This document shows, one piece after another, positions 6,770 to 12,896 of a stretch of 12,896 nucleotides of DNA. Source of the stretch: Pseudomonadota bacterium (GTDB lineage Bacteria; Pseudomonadota; Alphaproteobacteria; Rhizobiales; Xanthobacteraceae); the NCBI GenBank assembly GCA_023414975.1, contig JAEZMI010000249.1, positions 1 to 12,896 of the forward strand, read 5' to 3'. A model generated the notes under the pieces. It saw nothing but the letters and a program-made list of their open reading frames with translations. It made no database searches and had not been told where the DNA came from. Positions within the stretch are counted from its first letter, which is position 1; each line of letters opens with the position of its first letter. Position numbers and translations under genes: made by a program.

Positions 6770-6856
6770 CGGCACGCCGATGCCACGCGGCTCCCCGCCA
6801 AGAAACCGGCACGCCCAAGGCGGCCAGACCCATCGATCGGATACCGGGAGATTTCC

Positions 6857-7978
6857 ATGAAACGCCTGACCCAACGCCTGACCCGAAGCCTGAGCCAGGG
6901 CCTGACACGCCGCCGGATCACCACCGCCCTCTCCGCCCTCGCCATCGGCGCGGCGGGGTTCAACCTCGCCATGCCCGCGCATGCGCAGGAAAAGGCGACG
7001 GTCGGCATCGCCATGCCCACCAAATCCTCCGCCCGCTGGATCGCCGATGGCGACAACATGGTGAAGGTGCTGAAGGAGCGCGGCTACAATACCGATCTGC
7101 AATACGCCGAGGACGACATCCCCAACCAGCTCTCGCAGATCGAGAACATGGTGACCAAGGGCGCCAAGGTGCTGGTGATCGCGTCCATCGACGGCACCAC
7201 CCTGTCCGACGTGCTCAAGCAGGCGCATGACAAGGGCATCAAGGTCATCGCCTATGACCGCCTGATCCGCGACACGCCGAATGTCGACTACTACGCAACC
7301 TTCGACAATTTCCAGGTCGGCGTCCTGCAGGCCGAGTCGCTGCTGAAGGGCCTCGGCTATCCCGAGAAGAAGGGGCCGTTCAATATCGAGCTGTTCGGCG
7401 GTTCGCCGGACGACAACAACGCCTACTTCTTCTATGACGGCGCGCTCTCCGTGCTGAAGCCGCTGATCGACAACGGCACGCTGAAGATCCCCTCCGGCCA
7501 GATGGGGATGGACAAGGTCTCCACCCTGCGCTGGGACGGCGCCACCGCCCAGGCGCGCATGGATAATCTGCTCAGCGCCTATTACACCGACAAGAAGCTG
7601 GACGGCGTGCTCTCACCCTATGACGGCCTGTCCATCGGCATCCTGTCCTCGCTCAAGGGCGTGGGCTACGGTTCCGGCGACATGAAGATGCCGGTCGTCA
7701 CGGGGCAGGATGCCGAAGTGCCCTCGGTCAAGTCCATCCTCGCCGGCGAGCAGTATTCGACCATCTTCAAGGACACCCGCGAACTCGCGAAGGTGACCGC
7801 GGACATGGTCGACGCCACGCTGTCGGGCAAGCAGCCGACCGTGAACGACACCAAGACCTATAATAACGGCGTGAAGGTCGTGCCGGCCTATCTGCTCAAG
7901 CCGGTCGTCGTCGACAAGGACAATTGGGAAAAGGTGCTGATCGGGTCGGGCTACTACAAGCAGAACCAGATCAACTGA
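6857..7978 (+). CDS. chvE: Periplasmic multiple-sugar-binding protein, ChvE type
   Basis: This 373-residue precursor is a type I periplasmic binding protein of the ChvE/XylF group that delivers aldoses to the GguA-GguB importer encoded next. The mature part carries long blocks I recognise from Agrobacterium ChvE: GIAMPTKSSARWI, DIPNQLSQIENMVTKG, VIASIDGTTLSDVLKQA, ELFGGSPDDNNA, LSPYDGLSIG and TGQDAEVPSVKSI. Agrobacterium ChvE binds galactose, arabinose, glucose and related sugars and also serves chemotaxis and VirA signalling; only uptake is implied here. The signal peptide has an unusual 20-residue, Arg-rich n-region built from a four-residue repeat (RLTQ, RLTR, SLSQ, GLTR), a hydrophobic core at 21-38 and probable cleavage after AHA at 43. 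The start is supported by GGGAG at 6846-6850, six bases upstream, and no later ATG would keep the signal core. An 87-bp gap separates it from the aldolase gene; I see no convincing promoter there. Confidence 0.94.
   Translation: MKRLTQRLTRSLSQGLTRRRITTALSALAIGAAGFNLAMPAHAQEKATVGIAMPTKSSARWIADGDNMVKVLKERGYNTDLQYAEDDIPNQLSQIENMVTKGAKVLVIASIDGTTLSDVLKQAHDKGIKVIAYDRLIRDTPNVDYYATFDNFQVGVLQAESLLKGLGYPEKKGPFNIELFGGSPDDNNAYFFYDGALSVLKPLIDNGTLKIPSGQMGMDKVSTLRWDGATAQARMDNLLSAYYTDKKLDGVLSPYDGLSIGILSSLKGVGYGSGDMKMPVVTGQDAEVPSVKSILAGEQYSTIFKDTRELAKVTADMVDATLSGKQPTVNDTKTYNNGVKVVPAYLLKPVVVDKDNWEKVLIGSGYYKQNQIN
6863..6910 (+). repeat. In-frame 12-bp tandem repeat in the chvE signal peptide
   Basis: Four units of 12 bp run from codon 3 of the gene: CGCCTGACCCAA, CGCCTGACCCGA, AGCCTGAGCCAG and GGCCTGACACGC. 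The CTGA core is kept in all four, while ends vary. They encode RLTQ, RLTR, SLSQ and GLTR. Confidence 0.88.
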
Positions 7979-7991
7979 CGGTCCACTATCG

Positions 7992-8025
7992 CGACCCGCG
8001 CCCGGCGACAGCTTGGCGCGGGTCG
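7992..8025 (+). promoter_or_regulatory. Intergenic stem-loop between chvE and gguA
   Basis: CGACCCGCGCC (7992-8002) and GGCGCGGGTCG (8015-8025) form a perfect 11-bp GC-rich stem around a 12-nt loop. No T-run follows (ATCCTCAACG), so it is not a clear intrinsic terminator. In many sugar ABC operons such hairpins protect the 3' end of the binding-protein mRNA and let that protein be made in excess over the membrane parts. That function is inferred here. Confidence 0.7.
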
Positions 8026-8050
8026 ATCCTCAACGTCAGGGAGTGCGCTC

Positions 8051-9655
8051 ATGAACGCGCATCTGCACACCGCCGCCCACCCGCCGGCAGGCCTGTTGCC
8101 GGAGGCCCCCGCGCTTCTGGAGATGCGCGGCATCAGCAAGAATTTCGGCGGCGTGAAGGCCCTCAGCGAGGTGAGCTTCACCGTGCGCCCGGCGGAGATC
8201 CACGCGCTGGTCGGTGAAAATGGCGCGGGCAAGTCCACGCTGATGAAGGTGCTGAGCGGCGTCTATCCGCACGGCTCCTATGAAGGCGCCATCGTCTTCG
8301 ACGGGGAGGAGCGCCGCTTCAAGGACATCACCGATTCCGAGGCGCTGGGCATCATCATCATCCATCAGGAGCTGGCGCTGGTTCCGCTGATGTCGATCGC
8401 CGAGAACATCTTCATCGCGAACCCGCCCGGCCGCTTCGGCATCATCGATCGCGGCGCGGTCCACCGGCGCACCAAGGAATTGCTCGCCAAGGTCGGCCTC
8501 GACGAGGCGCCCGACACGCTGGTGACGCATATCGGCGTCGGCAAGCAGCAGCTCGTGGAGATCGCCAAGGCGCTGTCGAAGAAGGTGCGCCTGCTCATCC
8601 TCGACGAGCCGACCGCCAGCCTCTCGGAGAAGGACAGCGCGGCGCTGCTCGACCTGCTCCTGGAGTTCAAGGCGCAGGGCATCGCCTCCATCCTCATCTC
8701 GCACAAGCTGAACGAGGTCTCGAAGGTCGCCGACCGCATCACCGTGCTGCGCGACGGGCGCACCGTGGACACGCTCGATTGCCATGAAGGCGCGGTCGAG
8801 GAGGACCGCATTATCGCCCGGATGGTCGATCGCGACCTCGAACACCGCTATCCCAAGCGGGAACCCCACATCGGCGACCCGATTTTCAAGGTCAGCAACT
8901 GGTCCGCCTATCACCCGCTGCATGGCGACCGGCAGGTGATCAAGAACGTCGATTTCGAGGTGCGGCGCGGCGAGATCGTCGGCATTGCCGGGCTCATGGG
9001 CGCGGGGCGCACCGAGTTCGCGATGAGCATCTTCGGCCGCTCCTGGGGCCAGAAGATCAGCGGCCGCGCGGAGCTTGAAGGGCACGAGGTGGACCTGTCC
9101 ACCGTGCGCGCCGCCATCGACGCCGGCTTGGCCTATGTGACCGAGGATCGCAAGCATCTCGGCCTGTTGCTCGCCGAGGACATCCGCAAGAACGTCACGC
9201 TGGCCAACCTGCCGGCGGTGGCCCCTGCCCGCGTGATCGACGACATGAAGGAACTGCGCGTCGCCACCGACTATCGCGGGCGGATGCGCATACGCTGCCA
9301 GAGCGTGTTTCAGGAGGCCGGCAAGCTCTCGGGCGGCAACCAGCAGAAGGTGGTGCTGTCCAAATGGCTGTTCACCGACCCCAAGGTGCTGATTCTCGAT
9401 GAGCCCACCCGCGGCATCGATGTCGGCGCCAAATATGAAATCTATTGCATCATCAACGAGCTGGCGGACGCCGGCAAGGGCGTGGTGGTGATCTCCTCGG
9501 AGATGCCGGAGCTGCTGGGCATCTGCGACCGCATCTGCGTCATGAACGAGGGCGCCTTCGTCGGGGAATTCCCCGGCCCTGAGGCCACCCAGGAAAAGAT
9601 CATGCGCGCCATCATGCGCAAGGGAGAGCCGCGCCTCAGGGAGACACGGGCATGA
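8051..9655 (+). CDS. gguA: Multiple-sugar ABC importer, duplicated ATP-binding protein (GguA/MmsA type)
   Basis: This 534-residue protein carries two ABC ATPase domains in tandem, the layout of CUT2 sugar importers (XylG, GguA). Domain 1 has Walker A GENGAGKS (55-62), Q-loop HQE (105-107), a signature-like GVGKQQLVEIAKAL (162-175), Walker B LLILDEPT (181-188) and switch histidine H218. Domain 2 has a degenerate Walker A, GLMGAGRTE (314-322), a strong signature LSGGNQQK (426-433), Walker B VLILDEPT (446-453) and SSE in place of the switch histidine. The degenerate second site is normal for CUT2 proteins and is not damage. It would energise import through GguB on the cytosolic face. The start has AGGGAG at 8037-8042, eight bases upstream. 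The stop overlaps gguB as ATGA. The usual length for the family is about 500-515 residues; the first 20 residues here look unstructured. Confidence 0.94.
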   Translation: MNAHLHTAAHPPAGLLPEAPALLEMRGISKNFGGVKALSEVSFTVRPAEIHALVGENGAGKSTLMKVLSGVYPHGSYEGAIVFDGEERRFKDITDSEALGIIIIHQELALVPLMSIAENIFIANPPGRFGIIDRGAVHRRTKELLAKVGLDEAPDTLVTHIGVGKQQLVEIAKALSKKVRLLILDEPTASLSEKDSAALLDLLLEFKAQGIASILISHKLNEVSKVADRITVLRDGRTVDTLDCHEGAVEEDRIIARMVDRDLEHRYPKREPHIGDPIFKVSNWSAYHPLHGDRQVIKNVDFEVRRGEIVGIAGLMGAGRTEFAMSIFGRSWGQKISGRAELEGHEVDLSTVRAAIDAGLAYVTEDRKHLGLLLAEDIRKNVTLANLPAVAPARVIDDMKELRVATDYRGRMRIRCQSVFQEAGKLSGGNQQKVVLSKWLFTDPKVLILDEPTRGIDVGAKYEIYCIINELADAGKGVVVISSEMPELLGICDRICVMNEGAFVGEFPGPEATQEKIMRAIMRKGEPRLRETRA

Positions 9656-10839
9656 GCGACACCGCGCTGAAGGACAAGCCGAGCCACGCCGGCTTCCTCA
9701 AGAACAATCTGCGCGAATACGGGATGATGATCTCGCTCTTCGCCATCATGATCTTTTTCGAGGTGGTGACGAACGGCACGCTGATGCGCCCGCTCAACCT
9801 CACGAACCTCGTGCTGCAGAACAGCTACATCGTCATCATGGCGCTGGGCATGCTGCTGGTCATCGTCACCGGCCATATCGACCTGTCGGTCGGCTCGGTC
9901 GCGGGCTTCATCGGCGCGGTGGCGGCGGTGCTGATGGTGAAGTTCGGCGTCCACTACATCCCCGCCACCCTGATCTGCCTCGCGCTGGGCGGGCTCATCG
10001 GGGCGGCGCAGGGCTATTGGGTCGCCTATTTCAGGATTCCTTCCTTCATCGTCACGCTGGCGGGCATGCTGGTGTTCAAGGGGCTCGCCCTCGCCATCCT
10101 CGCCGGCCAGTCGGTTGGACCGTTCCCGGCCGAGTTCCAGAAGCTCTCCTCCGGCTTCATTCCCGAGATCGTGCCGGACGCCGGCGCGCTCTACCCGACC
10201 TCGCTGGCTCTCGGCGCCGTGCTGGCCTTCGCGCTGGTGTGGCTGAATTTCCGCAGCCGCGCCCGGCAGGAAGCCCATCACATCGAGACGGAGCCCTATG
10301 GCTTTTTCCTCGCGAAGAACGCGCTGCTCTTCGCCATCATTGTCTATTTCGCCTATCTCATCGCGTCGCATCGCGGCCTGCCGAATGTGCTGGTCATCAT
10401 GGCCGCGCTGATCGCGCTCTACGCCTTCATCACCACCCGCACGACCATCGGCCGGCAGATTTACGCGGTCGGCGGGAACGAGAAGGCGGCGAAGCTTTCG
10501 GGCATCAAGACCGAGCGGCTGACCTTCCTCACCTTCGTGAACATGGGCGTGCTGGCGGCGCTGGCGGGGCTGATCTTCGCCGCGCGGCTGAACACCGCCA
10601 CGCCCAAGGCCGGCCTCGGCTTCGAACTGGACGTGATCGCCGCCTGCTTCATCGGCGGTGCGTCGGCCTATGGCGGCGTGGGGCGCGTCGGCGGCGCGGT
10701 GATCGGCGCGCTCATCATGGGCGTGATGAACAACGGCATGTCGATCCTCGGCATCGGCATCGACTACCAGCAGGTCATCAAGGGCCTCGTCCTGCTCGGC
10801 GCCGTCTGCCTCGACGTCTACAACCAGAAGCGCGCCTGA
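9652..10839 (+). CDS. gguB: Multiple-sugar ABC importer, permease (GguB/MmsB type)
   Basis: This 395-residue integral membrane protein belongs to the BPD_transp_2 (RbsC/XylH) permease group and should form the channel for sugars delivered by ChvE. About ten hydrophobic segments are visible, beginning near residue 24 (MMISLFAIMIFF). Conserved family blocks include MLLVIVTGHIDLSVGSVAGF, VGGNEKAAKLSGI (the cytosolic loop that meets the ATPase) and the C-terminal GLGFELDVIAACFIGGASAY and GAVIGALIMGVMNNGMS. A polar stretch around 200-220 (RSRARQEAHH) is a cytosolic loop typical of the longer XylH/GguB forms. The start overlaps the gguA stop by four bases. It is the last gene of the operon. The gguC gene that follows gguB in Agrobacterium is absent here; the opposite-strand trxA lies 87 bp beyond. 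Confidence 0.93.
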   Translation: MSDTALKDKPSHAGFLKNNLREYGMMISLFAIMIFFEVVTNGTLMRPLNLTNLVLQNSYIVIMALGMLLVIVTGHIDLSVGSVAGFIGAVAAVLMVKFGVHYIPATLICLALGGLIGAAQGYWVAYFRIPSFIVTLAGMLVFKGLALAILAGQSVGPFPAEFQKLSSGFIPEIVPDAGALYPTSLALGAVLAFALVWLNFRSRARQEAHHIETEPYGFFLAKNALLFAIIVYFAYLIASHRGLPNVLVIMAALIALYAFITTRTTIGRQIYAVGGNEKAAKLSGIKTERLTFLTFVNMGVLAALAGLIFAARLNTATPKAGLGFELDVIAACFIGGASAYGGVGRVGGAVIGALIMGVMNNGMSILGIGIDYQQVIKGLVLLGAVCLDVYNQKRA

Positions 10840-10846
10840 CCGCACG

Positions 10847-10880
10847 AAAAACCCCGGCACGGGGAGCCGGGCCGGGGTTT
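10847..10880. terminator. Bidirectional intrinsic terminator between gguB and trxA
   Basis: AAACCCCGGC (10849-10858) pairs perfectly with GCCGGGGTTT (10871-10880) around a 12-nt loop. On the + strand the stem ends in TTT, closing the sugar operon 10 bp after the gguB stop. On the - strand the A-run at 10847-10851 becomes a five-T tail, closing trxA. One hairpin can therefore serve both converging units. Confidence 0.85.
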
Positions 10881-10926
10881 CAACGATCAGGTATGCAGCG
10901 GGCCGCCGAAGCTGCCCCTTGGCCGG

Positions 10927-11247
10927 TCAGATCGAGCTGTTGATCCAGCTCAGCATCTTCGCCTTCGGCGCGGCGCCGACCTGACGGGAGGCGATCTGGC
11001 CGTCCTTGAACAGCAGCAGGGTCGGGATCGACATGATGCCGTACTTCGACGCGGTGTTCGGATTCTCGTCGACGTTCAGCTTGACGATCTTCACCTTGTC
11101 GCCGAGCTCGCCCGACACCTCGTCCAGAACCGGCGCGACCATGCGGCAAGGCCCGCACCACTCGGCCCAGAAATCGACGATCACCGGCTCGGACGACTTC
11201 AGCACCTCGGCCTCGAAGCTGCTGTCCGAAACTTTCTCAACGCTCAT
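10927..11247 (-). CDS. trxA: Thioredoxin
   Basis: This 106-residue cytosolic thioredoxin reduces protein disulfides using electrons from thioredoxin reductase. The redox motif WCGPC is at 30-34 (cysteines 31 and 34), the buried aspartate is D25 in IVDFWAEW, and the cis-proline is P74 in SIPTLLLF. Length and motifs match bacterial Trx1, and there is no signal peptide. The start ATG has AGAGG at 11254-11258 on the minus strand, about seven bases upstream. It lies 72 bp downstream of addA on the same strand, an adjacency common in alphaproteobacteria. It converges on the sugar operon and shares a terminator with it, with no functional link implied. Confidence 0.97.
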   Translation of the reverse strand: MSVEKVSDSSFEAEVLKSSEPVIVDFWAEWCGPCRMVAPVLDEVSGELGDKVKIVKLNVDENPNTASKYGIMSIPTLLLFKDGQIASRQVGAAPKAKMLSWINSSI

Positions 11248-11283
11248 GGCGCGTACCTCTATGGGAATAACAAGTTGCCCCCA

Positions 11284-11312
11284 AGGTAGGTAGCCGCCCT
11301 AGCTTGCGTCAA
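11284..11312 (-). promoter_or_regulatory. Possible sigma-70-type promoter for trxA
   Basis: On the minus strand TTGACG (11307-11312) is followed after 17 bp by CTACCT (11284-11289). The -35 matches the consensus at five of six bases, and the -10 partly matches the alphaproteobacterial CTATAT form. It sits just after the addA stop and would give a 5' leader of about 30 nt, letting trxA be expressed independently of addA. Confidence 0.4.
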
Positions 11313-11319
11313 GGCAGCG

Positions 11320-12896
11320 TCACAGCGACGTGACGCCATCCCCAGCCTGCGCCAGCGCCACCGCCTCGAGGGTGAAGGCACGCGGGCTCGCCGTATAGAC
11401 CAGCACCGCCGCGATCTCCTTGGCGGGAAAGAGTTTCCCCAGCAGCCGGGCATAGAGCGCGATCTGCCGCACATGCGCCGGCGGCAGGTCAGCCGCGCGC
11501 CGGGGGACATGCCGGTCGGTCTTGAAGTCCGCCACCAGCACCCGGTCGGCCGTCACGGCGAGCCGGTCGATTCGGCCAGAAACCACCGTGCCGTCCTCGA
11601 GCGTGCCGACGACCGGCACCTCCGCCTGGCCGCCCGCGGCAAAAAGCGGGCCGAGTTCCGGCAGGGCGAGAACCGCGAGCACCTCCCGCAGCAGCGCCTC
11701 GCGCGCCGTTTCCGGCAGGTCGGACGCCGCCGCCAGCAGACGCCGTCCGGGCGCCTCGCGCTCACCGGCGGGGAGGTCGGCGAGCCCGGCCATCAGCCGG
11801 TGCAGGAGTTCGCCCCGCAGGCGCGCGGCCTCCATCGCCTGCCGGTCCGACGGCGTGGCCGTAAGTGCGGCTGTGGCGCCCGCTACGGAGGGTCGCAGGG
11901 CCGGCTGGGGGGAAACCGCGCCCGCCGGCAACTGGGCCAGGCGTCGGGCGAGCGCGCGGTCCTCATCGTCCGCCCCGGCCATGGCGACGGGCGGCTCGGA
12001 AACCGGAAGGGGTCCGCCCTCCTGCGGCGCCCGCCAGCGCTTCACCGTGCCGTCGAAGCCCGCGGCGGGATGCTCCGCCGCGTTCGGCGCCAGCGCGTCA
12101 TGCACGAGGTTGTACCAGCAGTCGGCCGGCCGGCCGCGCGCGCCATCCGCCCCGCACAGCACCAGCGCCGTCTCCGCCCGCGTCAGCGCGACATAGAGCA
12201 GGCGGCGCTGCTCGTCCTGCTGGGCGGCGTCCTCACGCTGGCGCGCGGCGGCGATGGCGGGCGTGTCGCGCTTCTTCGAGGGCGCGTGCACGGCGATGCG
12301 GCGCCCGTCGGCCCGCTCCACCCGCACCAGCCCCGCCGTGCGGCGGGTCATGGGCGCGCCCGTGGTGTCGGCGAGGATGACATAGGGCGCCTCCAGCCCC
12401 TTCGCCCCGTGCACGGTCATCACCCGCACCTCGTCGCGCCCGGCCTCCATGTCGCGCTTGGCTTCCGCGCCGCCGCGCCGGAGAAAGGCGAGAAAACCGG
12501 CGAGCGAGGGGGCCTCGACGCTCTCATAGGCGCGGGCCAGCGCCAGCATCTCGTCGAGCGCATCCGCCGCCTCCGGTCCCAGCCGCGCCAGCATCGCGGC
12601 GCGCCCGCCCTCGCGGCCGAGCACGCGGGCGTAGAAGTCGAAAGGCCGCAGCCGCCGCGCCTCGACGCGCAGCCGGGAGAGCCGCGCCACCGCCGCCGCC
12701 CAGCGCGCATTCTCTCCGGCACGCGCCCGCAGCGTCTCTTCGAGCCGCGCGCTCCGGCCGGGACACAGCGCCATCAGGTCCGCATCGTCGAAGCCGAAGA
12801 GCGGGCTCTTGAGCGCGCAGGCAAGCGCCAGCTCATCGTCGCGCGCCAGCAGCGCGTCGCCGAGCGCCATCAGGTCCATCACCGCGATGTGCTCGG
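11320..12896 (-). CDS. addA: AddA, double-strand break repair helicase-nuclease subunit, C-terminal part (5' end outside window)
   Basis: These 524 residues are the C-terminal part of AddA, which with AddB unwinds and resects broken DNA ends to load RecA (RecBCD-like). Alphaproteobacterial AddA is usually about 1,150 residues, so more than half lies beyond the right edge. The frame is open through base 12896, and the GTG at 12882 is internal. UvrD-type helicase motifs are visible: VMTVHGAKGLEAPYVILAD (motif V, about 12370-12430) and RRLLYVALTRAETALVLCG (motif VI, about 12155-12215). The C-terminal PD-(D/E)XK nuclease shows GRIDRL, then VLVADFKTDR, then QIALYARLL (about 11440-11580). These supply the metal-binding Asp, the Asp-x-Lys core and the QxxxY motif, so the nuclease looks intact. 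The stop is TGA at 11320-11322. No clear terminator separates it from trxA. Confidence 0.94.
   Translation of the reverse strand, partial: EHIAVMDLMALGDALLARDDELALACALKSPLFGFDDADLMALCPGRSARLEETLRARAGENARWAAAVARLSRLRVEARRLRPFDFYARVLGREGGRAAMLARLGPEAADALDEMLALARAYESVEAPSLAGFLAFLRRGGAEAKRDMEAGRDEVRVMTVHGAKGLEAPYVILADTTGAPMTRRTAGLVRVERADGRRIAVHAPSKKRDTPAIAAARQREDAAQQDEQRRLLYVALTRAETALVLCGADGARGRPADCWYNLVHDALAPNAAEHPAAGFDGTVKRWRAPQEGGPLPVSEPPVAMAGADDEDRALARRLAQLPAGAVSPQPALRPSVAGATAALTATPSDRQAMEAARLRGELLHRLMAGLADLPAGEREAPGRRLLAAASDLPETAREALLREVLAVLALPELGPLFAAGGQAEVPVVGTLEDGTVVSGRIDRLAVTADRVLVADFKTDRHVPRRAADLPPAHVRQIALYARLLGKLFPAKEIAAVLVYTASPRAFTLEAVALAQAGDGVTSL

Noticed and set aside
6770..6856. 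Promoter or operator before chvE
   Set aside because: The 87-bp gap shows no convincing -35/-10 pair or clear inverted repeat beyond a short ATCGAT palindrome. Read-through from the upstream genes is the simpler view.
6857..6985. Tat signal in ChvE (three arginines at 18-20)
   Set aside because: The residues after the arginines (ITTALSAL) do not fit the RRxFLK pattern, and the binding protein has no cofactor requiring folded export. Sec export is more likely.
8990..9020. Inactivating mutation in the second Walker A of GguA (GAGRTE for GxGKS/T)
   Set aside because: Degenerate second nucleotide sites are normal in the duplicated CUT2 sugar ATPases.
9442..10860. Long open frame on the minus strand (472 codons)
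   Set aside because: It is opposite gguA and gguB, which have clear motifs. The antisense product is Asp/His/Arg-rich low complexity with no family signature.

Overview
The window looks like chromosomal DNA of a high-GC alphaproteobacterium. It is probably one of the Hyphomicrobiales, perhaps a Xanthobacteraceae or Rhizobiaceae relative. This rests on the strong G/C preference at third codon positions, a sugar-binding protein very close to Agrobacterium ChvE, and the addA-trxA gene order typical of this class. The genus is inference.

About 84% of the window (1-10839, + strand) reads as one sugar-catabolism and uptake operon. In order it holds the tail of an IlvD/Edd dehydratase, an L-2-keto-3-deoxyarabonate (L-KDA) dehydratase, a Gfo/Idh-type aldose 1-dehydrogenase, a complete IlvD/Edd L-arabonate dehydratase, an SMP-30 lactonase, 2-dehydro-3-deoxygalactonokinase, KDPGal aldolase, and a ChvE-GguA-GguB-type ABC importer. 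Most junctions overlap or nearly touch (13, 4, 1 and 14 nt), so transcription and translation are probably coupled. A strong hairpin after gguB closes the operon.

My functional reading is a shared-trunk pathway for two stereochemically matching sugars, L-arabinose and D-galactose. ChvE-GguAB would import them. The dehydrogenase, lactonase and dehydratase would convert either sugar to its 2-keto-3-deoxy acid. The routes would then split. The C5 acid would go through the L-KDA dehydratase to 2-oxoglutarate semialdehyde. The C6 acid would go through DgoK and DgoA to pyruvate and glyceraldehyde 3-phosphate (De Ley-Doudoroff route). The semialdehyde dehydrogenase and a regulator are not in the window and may lie upstream.

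The most unusual feature is not a gene. Four different short tandem repeats with 12- or 15-bp units lie between 1353 and 6910. Three are in frame inside proteins (lactonase insertion, aldolase N-terminus, ChvE signal peptide). The fourth fills the gap before the dehydrogenase gene and forms a possible 37-codon ORF. The unit sequences are unrelated, which suggests separate slippage or duplication events that selection keeps in frame.

The right end (10927-12896, - strand) is a separate housekeeping block converging on the operon: trxA (thioredoxin) and the 3' part of addA (helicase-nuclease subunit). Every gap is under 115 bp. I see no RNA genes, CRISPR arrays, insertion sequences or prophage genes. 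The enzymes belong to known families, so this is a well-formed variant of known pathways and not a wholly new system.
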